The notes below the pieces were generated by a model. It was given only the letters and a program-made list of their open reading frames with translations, had not been told where the DNA came from and did not search any database. From contig NZ_JAIUMC010000012.1 of assembly GCF_022565775.1 (NCBI RefSeq), positions 1 to 55,541 of the forward strand: a stretch of DNA of 55,541 nt, given 5' to 3'. The DNA is from Natronospirillum sp. Lineage in GTDB: Bacteria; Pseudomonadota; Gammaproteobacteria; Pseudomonadales; Natronospirillaceae. Of the stretch, positions 50,479-55,541 are shown piece by piece; within the stretch, counting starts at the first letter, position 1, and each line of letters opens with the position of its first letter. The translations under genes were made by a program, and so were the position numbers.

Positions 50479-51198
50479 TCAACGCAACGCCAGTTGCCGC
50501 TCCAGTTGCTGCAGGTCGTTGATCACCCGCCACTCGCCGCCACTCTCTTCCACCCAGTTCTGCCAATCAGCCAGGCGCTCACGATAGGCGCTGGGGCTCC
50601 GGTTGTCAGAGCCCAGCTTGGTCACATTCATCGCCACAATTTCCACGCCATCCAGGGCGATGGGGAAATCCCGGTCCAACCAGGGCGGACGGTCTTCAGC
50701 CATGTCGGAAAAGATATACAGCACGCGTTGCCCTGCCGGTACATCGGCCAGGCGCTCGGTGGCCAGCAGGATGGCACCGGTGATGTCATTGTGCGCACTG
50801 GGCACCTGGATGCCGTTGACGAAATCGTCCACCTTGCTGTGAAACTGCCGCTTCTGGTGGGTGGCCAGACTGGGTCGGTCATCGAACGTGGTCTGGGCGA
50901 TGACATTGCGGTCACTGTAGCTGCTGTTGTCGATGAACATGGCACCCAGCGTGTCACCCGGCTGCAGCTCTGCCAGCAGGTACCGGTTCAGTGCCTGCGC
51001 ACTGGCCAGTTCCTGCACATAGTTGTCGGAGATATCGAGCAGAATATAGGCCGCCCGGCGAGGGTCGTCTGTCTGGGCGCAACCTGCCAGAATAACACCC
51101 AGCGCCACACCAAGGCTCAGACGGACTTTGCCCCACCAGAGCCGCCACCGTGGGCGGTCCCGGTTGTCACGATTGTGTTCAGGCTGTACGCGGTTCAT
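50479..51198 (-). CDS. VWA-domain lipoprotein
   Basis: The 239-residue protein has an N-terminal basic stretch, a lipoprotein signal (VRLSLGVALGVILAGC) and then a von Willebrand A-like fold. The metal site is DISDN (in place of D-x-S-x-S), with the threonine in HNDITGAIL and the aspartate in LYIFSDMAEDR, so the site is slightly altered. It ends with an aromatic SGGEWRVINDLQQLERQL. Such domains bind protein partners through a metal ion. The start overlaps the upstream membrane-protein gene by 20 bp, so they are co-translated and likely act together at the envelope. Confidence 0.8.
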   Translation of the reverse strand: MNRVQPEHNRDNRDRPRWRLWWGKVRLSLGVALGVILAGCAQTDDPRRAAYILLDISDNYVQELASAQALNRYLLAELQPGDTLGAMFIDNSSYSDRNVIAQTTFDDRPSLATHQKRQFHSKVDDFVNGIQVPSAHNDITGAILLATERLADVPAGQRVLYIFSDMAEDRPPWLDRDFPIALDGVEIVAMNVTKLGSDNRSPSAYRERLADWQNWVEESGGEWRVINDLQQLERQLALR

Positions 51199-52756
51199 GC
51201 GGCACCTCCAGATCCTGTTCGGGTGAACTGACTTCAGGTTCTTTTTTCTCGGCCTTGCGACGGCTCAGCGGCGAACGACGCTTGCGGCCGGATGTGCTTG
51301 CTTCGTCTTCACCTTCGACGGCAGCAGACGCTTCACCAGATTCGGCCTGGTCTGCCTTCTGTTCGCGGCGCTGCCTGCCCGCTGCGCCAATACGCTGCTC
51401 CAGTGCCAGCGGCAGCATGATGAAGATGTCATAAAGGCTGGTGGCCATGCGGGCCAGTTGGCGGGCGAAGCCACCTACGGCGCGCAGCAGCACCCGCAGC
51501 ACGCGAAGCACGCCAACGGTCAGCGCACCGAGAACGGCCCGGGAGGAATGGATGAAGGATTCCAGCGGGATGGCCACGAACGCCAGGGCAAAGGGCAGAA
51601 TGAAGCCGAGCACCATCTGACCGATGGAAGGAATCCAGCGGAACTGGGCTTCCGCAGTGGCGGCACCGGCCAGCGCCTGCGACAGGGCTTCACGGTCCTG
51701 CGCCAGCAGATCCCGCATGTAGGCCAGAGACGATTCGATGGTGGCAAAGATCACCAGAATGGCCAGCGCCACCCAGAGCATGCGCCGACGAATATGGTCA
51801 TCCAGACGCCCGATGACCGGGAACAGCCGCGTGATGCGCAGGCATTCCATCACGAACAGACCCATGGCGATTTCTACCATGATGATCACCAGCGCGGCGA
51901 TATCGGACATCCGCACCGAGCCGATATAGGCACTGCCACCCACCATTTCCGACATGGGCAGCGCAATCAGGTGGAAGTTGATGATGCCGCCAAAGGCCGC
52001 AATGACCAGCACGATGCTGGCAATCACGAACTGGGTGAACGAAGACGCCATCAGGGTGTTGGCTGCCCGGTCTTCACCCTTGCGCATGCTCTCGTAGCGT
52101 TCCATCTGCCGGTCGATGGTCTTGCTGTGCTCTTCCAGACCGCTGATGGTTTTCTGCGTCGCCTGCAGGTTCTGATTCAGTGAGCGCCACTGCGGCTGCA
52201 GGCCCGACAACAGCTTGTGCCGCTCGGCACAGTTTTTCTGATAGGCTTTCAGGGTCTGGTGGTGCGCGTTGTCCACCACGCCTCTGATGTTGTCCATCAC
52301 CTTGACCACGGCCGGGTCGCCCTGCGCCGGCATATTGTGCAGCTTGTCAATCACCTCGGACCAGGCCGGAGGCAATGGCTGCTCGTCCGTTGCCGCATGA
52401 TAATCACTGGCAATCTGCTCGATGGTCTCGCTGATCTTGCGGTGCAGTGCCGGGTAGTGGCTCAGTTCCCGCTCCACCACTGTGTTGACGCGCTGGAACT
52501 CCTGCTCGATGGTCTTTTCAACCTCTTCGCGGCCCTGCGCCAGCAGGACATCCCGGTTGCGCGCCGCCACCCGGTCTTCAAGCTGGTGAACCGAACGGGC
52601 CGCCAGGCGCAGCACGGTATGGATGGCCTGACCGGTAGAATTGAACAGTTGGTGGGCATGAGGGCGCCCGAAATAGAGAACGATCATGGCCAGACCCAGC
52701 CAGACCGCCATGGAGACGGCCGGTGAGTCGGACCAGACAAGCATCAGTTCAGTCAT
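51179..52756 (-). CDS. Large coiled-coil membrane protein of unknown function
   Basis: The 525-residue protein has a first helix at about 13-30. A long, charged, helical region (about 40-245) is predicted coiled coil (EEVEKTIEQEFQRVNTVVEREL, QATQKTISGLEEHSKTIDRQ). Four or more helices follow (FTQFVIASIVLVIAAFGGII, ALVIIMVEIAMGLFVM, MLWVALAILVIFATIES, MVLGFILPFALAFVAIP). A basic then acidic tail has many Arg, Lys and Glu residues. I recognise no family. ATG 52756 has AGGAGC upstream. It overlaps the VWA lipoprotein gene and is divergent from a regulator/kinase pair. Confidence 0.75.
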   Translation of the reverse strand: MTELMLVWSDSPAVSMAVWLGLAMIVLYFGRPHAHQLFNSTGQAIHTVLRLAARSVHQLEDRVAARNRDVLLAQGREEVEKTIEQEFQRVNTVVERELSHYPALHRKISETIEQIASDYHAATDEQPLPPAWSEVIDKLHNMPAQGDPAVVKVMDNIRGVVDNAHHQTLKAYQKNCAERHKLLSGLQPQWRSLNQNLQATQKTISGLEEHSKTIDRQMERYESMRKGEDRAANTLMASSFTQFVIASIVLVIAAFGGIINFHLIALPMSEMVGGSAYIGSVRMSDIAALVIIMVEIAMGLFVMECLRITRLFPVIGRLDDHIRRRMLWVALAILVIFATIESSLAYMRDLLAQDREALSQALAGAATAEAQFRWIPSIGQMVLGFILPFALAFVAIPLESFIHSSRAVLGALTVGVLRVLRVLLRAVGGFARQLARMATSLYDIFIMLPLALEQRIGAAGRQRREQKADQAESGEASAAVEGEDEASTSGRKRRSPLSRRKAEKKEPEVSSPEQDLEVPHEPRTA

Positions 52757-52873
52757 GATAAGTGCTCCTGCATCGGTTGTTGTATCGGTGTGGCTGCAGA
52801 ATGAGTGCTGCCCCACCACCATGACCTGAAGTCTGCCGCGGGCCGGTGAAAAATCTGTGAGTTGTGCACGAAC

Positions 52874-52920
52874 ACGTCAACGGAACGTCATGCTAGACTT
52901 TCGACAGGCCTCAGACGTCA
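52874..52920 (+). promoter_or_regulatory. ACGTCA direct repeats before the regulator gene
   Basis: ACGTCA occurs at 52874, 52885 and 52915. The first two are exactly 11 bp apart, the spacing of direct repeats bound by OmpR/PhoB-class regulators. TAGACT (52894-52899), a fair -10, follows closely. Autoregulation by the downstream regulator is likely but unproven. Confidence 0.45.
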
Positions 52921-52937
52921 GGACAAGAATCGACCTC

Positions 52938-53741
52938 ATGGCAGATATTCTCTGGGTTGAAGACCAGACACACTGGATTGACCGTTTCCGCCCGACGCTG
53001 GAAGCCGAGGCTTTTGATCAGCGTCCGACGCGGCTGACCGTTTTCCGTTTCGCGGCGGCAGCCTGCCAGCACATCCGCCAGCCGGGATCGGCGCCACCGG
53101 ACCTGGTATTGCTGGATGCGCAGATGAGCGGCGACGACGAGGCGGGCTTCTCGGTTTTCCGGGCCTTGCGCAAACGCTGGCCGGAGGTGCCGGTGATCTA
53201 CCTGTCCGAATACAGTGGCACCGGCATCGAAGAGCAGGCCTTCGAGCAGACCGAGGCGCGGGATTTCATTGCCAAGCATCAACCCAACATCGAACAGGTA
53301 CTGTGCTGGCGCATTCGCGCCGCGCTGCGCCAGAGCCAGCAACCGGGTGAACAGTCGCAACTGCAGCAGGGCCCGCTGCGCATTGATACCGAGACCTGGG
53401 AGATCTGGTGGAACGGCAGCAAGCTCATGAACCCGGCCAATCCGCAACGGCCATTGGGCCCGACACCGCGCAAGATATTGCGCTATCTGGTCGAGGCGTC
53501 GCCGCGCCCCCTGACCACGGATCAGATTGCCGCGCACCTGCAGGCCGATCCGGATCGCTTTTCCTGGGCCAGCTATCGGCAGCACATTCGCACGCTGCGC
53601 CACTCGCTGGACCAGGCCGCCGGCGGCAACGGCCGCTTCATGACGCTGTGTCAGCAGGGTGAGGGGCTGGTCACCTTTGGTGACGAGGGCGCCTATTGCT
53701 GGCGACCGGTGAGCCCACAGCAAGAGGACACTCAGGGATGA
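52938..53741 (+). CDS. OmpR-type response regulator
   Basis: The 267-residue protein has a receiver with Glu-Asp pocket (ILWVEDQ) and phospho-accepting Asp60 (PDLVLLDAQMSG). The switch serine (IYLSEYSG) and the lysine (DFIAKHQP) are also present, so it is a complete receiver. A winged helix (about 165-260) follows, with LGPTPRKILRYLVEAS, TDQIAAHLQ and SWASYRQHIRTLRHSLD. I start at ATG 52938, directly before the first receiver strand; longer frames add non-conserved residues. It overlaps the kinase start by 4 bp. Its likely targets are its own promoter and the divergent membrane-protein/VWA genes. Confidence 0.87.
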   Translation: MADILWVEDQTHWIDRFRPTLEAEAFDQRPTRLTVFRFAAAACQHIRQPGSAPPDLVLLDAQMSGDDEAGFSVFRALRKRWPEVPVIYLSEYSGTGIEEQAFEQTEARDFIAKHQPNIEQVLCWRIRAALRQSQQPGEQSQLQQGPLRIDTETWEIWWNGSKLMNPANPQRPLGPTPRKILRYLVEASPRPLTTDQIAAHLQADPDRFSWASYRQHIRTLRHSLDQAAGGNGRFMTLCQQGEGLVTFGDEGAYCWRPVSPQQEDTQG

Positions 53742-55432
53742 CGTTACCCGAGAGCGAAGCCGATACTCCGCGCCCGGTGCACCTGCCGCGGCCGGCCTTC
53801 CCGATCTGGTCAGCGCTGACTCTGCTGGTACTGGTCTGTGCGCTGCTGTTTCAGGCTGATCCGATCAATGCCGAGTTTTACCGCGTGCCGGTCGAGGTCA
53901 GCCAGTGGCTGGGCACGCCCGAAAGCCTTTATATCGCGGCAGGCACTCTGCTGTTGGCCCTGCTGGTGGACACCCGCCGCCATGCCCGTCGCAAGCGTGC
54001 GCTGCGGGCTGCAGTGGAACAACTGGAGGCGGAAAATCGAGATCTTTGGCAGCACCGGCGCGAACTGCGCCTGCAGGCACAGACCTACTCCGGCCATGCC
54101 GATCGACTGAAGCGCTTTATCAGTGACAAGCTGCTGGAGTACATCGAATACGACGAGAAGTTCCTGCATTTTCAGAGTATCGCCGCCGAGGTCAGGCACA
54201 ATGGCGTCATTGCCTTCGATCGGGTGCAGACGGCGCTTGCGCAGCGTGCCGGTCAGCTCGAGGGCGACAGTGCAAACACGGAAGACGCCATGGCTCAGAT
54301 GCGCTATCTGTGGGATCTGCTGGACCTGGCCACCACCGACAATCTGGCCCTGCACATCGGCAGCCAGCAGGCGCGCTGTGAAGAGCGCTATTACCAGCAG
54401 TTGCTGAACCCGGAGCAAACGGAGCCCGTGGTCACTGCCTATTACCCGCGCGAGGCCATCTGGCTGGCGGCAAGGCCTCTGTTGCATGAGTCGTCCGTCA
54501 CGCCCGACCTGCGGGCGGCAATGACGAGCAACGACCGCACGCTGGTCCTGGAGACAGACCCTCAGATCGCACTGCGCCTGGCGCCAACCGAACAGTTGCT
54601 GGGCAAGTCCAATCATCTGGCGCTGCTGCTGGACAATCTGCTCAAGAACGCTCAGTTCTATGCGCACAAGAAGGCCTATCGCCATCGGCACAATCGGGTT
54701 CGGTTGCTGCTGGAAGAGCGCGAGGGCTTTGTGCGTTTGCAGGTGTACAACCGGGGGCCGCATATCCCGGAATCCGAGCAGGCCCGCATTTTTCAGTTGG
54801 GGTATTCCACGCGTCGGGTGCGTGAACATCACGGCAAGGGGCTGGGTCTGTTTTTCGTGCAGGAGATCGTGCGCGGGTATGACGGCCGGATTCTGGTGCA
54901 CAACGAAGACAACCGGCTGTCCACCGATGCACAGGACAAGGCGGTGTGGCATTTCCGCTTTACGCTGAGCAATGGCGATCTGGTGCACGAAACGGTGCAG
55001 GTACAGTTGGAAGACGGGGCGCCCCAGGTGCTGGCGAGTCTGGACCGGGACGGTCAGCCGCAGTTCGAGCGCCAGCAGAGCTGGTCGCTGCGCCGCCCGG
55101 TCAGCGCGGTGGAGGTGCGGCACGAAACCACGGGCGAGGCCCATACGCTGGTGCCGGAGAACACTGATGGTGAAGATCACCCCGCTGTGCTGTTCGATCC
55201 CATCCAGCCTGATCTGCCCGGCTGGGTGCTGGAGATTCACCCACGCAAACGGGGCTGTCGCATTGTCTTCGAGCCGCTGGATGTGCGCGGCGTGACCTTC
55301 GAGGTACTGCTGCCCACAGCCGAGTCGCGCCTCGACAGCAGCGAACCGGACCTTGAACTGCCCGACATCGACGATGAAGTCGAACGCCTCAACCAACCCT
55401 TCGCCGCCGCCCAGCCGGAGGGTTATCGCTGA
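53738..55432 (+). CDS. Membrane sensor kinase with unusual dimer domain and C-terminal extension
   Basis: The 564-residue protein has two helices close to the N-terminus (about 23-38 and 63-77) with only a short loop between. A coiled coil follows (about 85-115). The ATPase has the N-box LLLDNLLKNAQFYA (Asn304), a weakened G1 region (LQVYNRGPHIPESEQARIFQLGYS) and the G2 motif HGKGLGLFFVQEIV. No canonical H-box (H-E-L/I-x-x-P-L) is seen; the nearest is AAEVRHNGVIAFDR. About 130 residues after the ATPase have no recognised domain. The ATG overlaps the regulator stop (ATGA). It is probably the partner kinase or phosphatase. Confidence 0.82.
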   Translation: MTLPESEADTPRPVHLPRPAFPIWSALTLLVLVCALLFQADPINAEFYRVPVEVSQWLGTPESLYIAAGTLLLALLVDTRRHARRKRALRAAVEQLEAENRDLWQHRRELRLQAQTYSGHADRLKRFISDKLLEYIEYDEKFLHFQSIAAEVRHNGVIAFDRVQTALAQRAGQLEGDSANTEDAMAQMRYLWDLLDLATTDNLALHIGSQQARCEERYYQQLLNPEQTEPVVTAYYPREAIWLAARPLLHESSVTPDLRAAMTSNDRTLVLETDPQIALRLAPTEQLLGKSNHLALLLDNLLKNAQFYAHKKAYRHRHNRVRLLLEEREGFVRLQVYNRGPHIPESEQARIFQLGYSTRRVREHHGKGLGLFFVQEIVRGYDGRILVHNEDNRLSTDAQDKAVWHFRFTLSNGDLVHETVQVQLEDGAPQVLASLDRDGQPQFERQQSWSLRRPVSAVEVRHETTGEAHTLVPENTDGEDHPAVLFDPIQPDLPGWVLEIHPRKRGCRIVFEPLDVRGVTFEVLLPTAESRLDSSEPDLELPDIDDEVERLNQPFAAAQPEGYR

Positions 55433-55541
55433 GGTTGTGCCGTTTCGGTACCTCGGAACAATTGCCAAGCCGCCTGATGGCGGGGTGTACTGACCGCAGA
55501 CACGCAAAAAACGTCATCCCTGACAGCTCGACTCCGCACAT

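Noticed and set aside
53810-55507. A 565-residue open frame on the minus strand opposite the kinase gene
   Set aside because: The plus strand encodes a clear kinase with motifs and an ATGA overlap. Long antisense frames are expected at this GC content; similar ones lie opposite pntB, the DctD-like gene, aspS and the lipoproteins.
55433-55541. Right-edge sequence after the kinase gene
   Set aside because: It holds a CCGCC/GGCGG mini-hairpin without T-run and no convincing frame; too short to call before the window ends.
1-55541. tRNA genes, CRISPR arrays, insertion sequences, prophage or plasmid functions
   Set aside because: I looked through the intergenic regions and products and found none; most gaps are short and explained by promoters or terminators.

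Overview
The window reads as a chromosomal segment of a Gram-negative, high-GC gammaproteobacterium, probably marine or halotolerant. Evidence: the yebC-aspS pair, TtcA next to an FNR-type regulator with all four cluster cysteines, RsmC, NudC, YbaK, PntAB, HrpB, an LpxH-type phosphoesterase, DUF4105 and DUF1127 proteins, a TAXI-type TRAP transporter, two NtrC-class sigma54 activators, and lipoprotein signal peptides. Genus is not determined. I see no tRNA, rRNA, CRISPR array, IS element or prophage. Gene density is high and most genes look like ordinary core or accessory chromosome.

Layout. 1-3909: yebC (cut by the edge), aspS, a lytic transglycosylase and an FMN-dependent lactate dehydrogenase. 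3910-10706: a coherent sigma54-controlled transport locus made of a TAXI solute-binding protein, a fused TRAP permease, and a DctB/DctD-like kinase and activator. A consensus -24/-12 promoter and two matching 18-bp palindromes lie upstream of it. 10720-15369: a minus-strand run of gamma-glutamyltransferase, VanZ-like protein, YbaK, GFA protein, small membrane protein and AEC transporter. 15562-20450: an LpxH-like enzyme, two tandem paralogous lipoproteins behind a perfect CRP-type site, and a YHS-family gene that has lost its core in frame. 20564-28126: gamma-glutamylcyclotransferase-like protein, apt, ttcA, fnr (with an FNR box), nudC, a PatZ-type protein acetyltransferase and a divergent histone-deacetylase-like enzyme. 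28153-37002: HrpB, an ArsR regulator with the persulfide-sensor cysteine pair, an RDD protein, pntAB and an MFS transporter. 37262-46814: DUF4105 protein and partners; a small periplasmic protein and small lipoprotein behind a sigma54 promoter, divergent from a second NtrC-type kinase/activator pair; a DUF1338 protein, a structured RNA candidate, rsmC, and a response regulator whose phosphorylation site is lost. 47001-50463: DegV, an EamA transporter, and a DUF1127 protein facing a LysR regulator.

50479-55432 is the least familiar part. A VWA-domain lipoprotein and a large coiled-coil membrane protein are transcribed away from an OmpR-class regulator and a membrane kinase that lacks a recognisable H-box. 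Direct repeats precede the regulator. I regard this four-gene envelope-signalling cassette as the best candidate for an undescribed system. The two sigma54 circuits are the best-supported regulatory findings. All family calls come from reading translated sequence; no database search was run.
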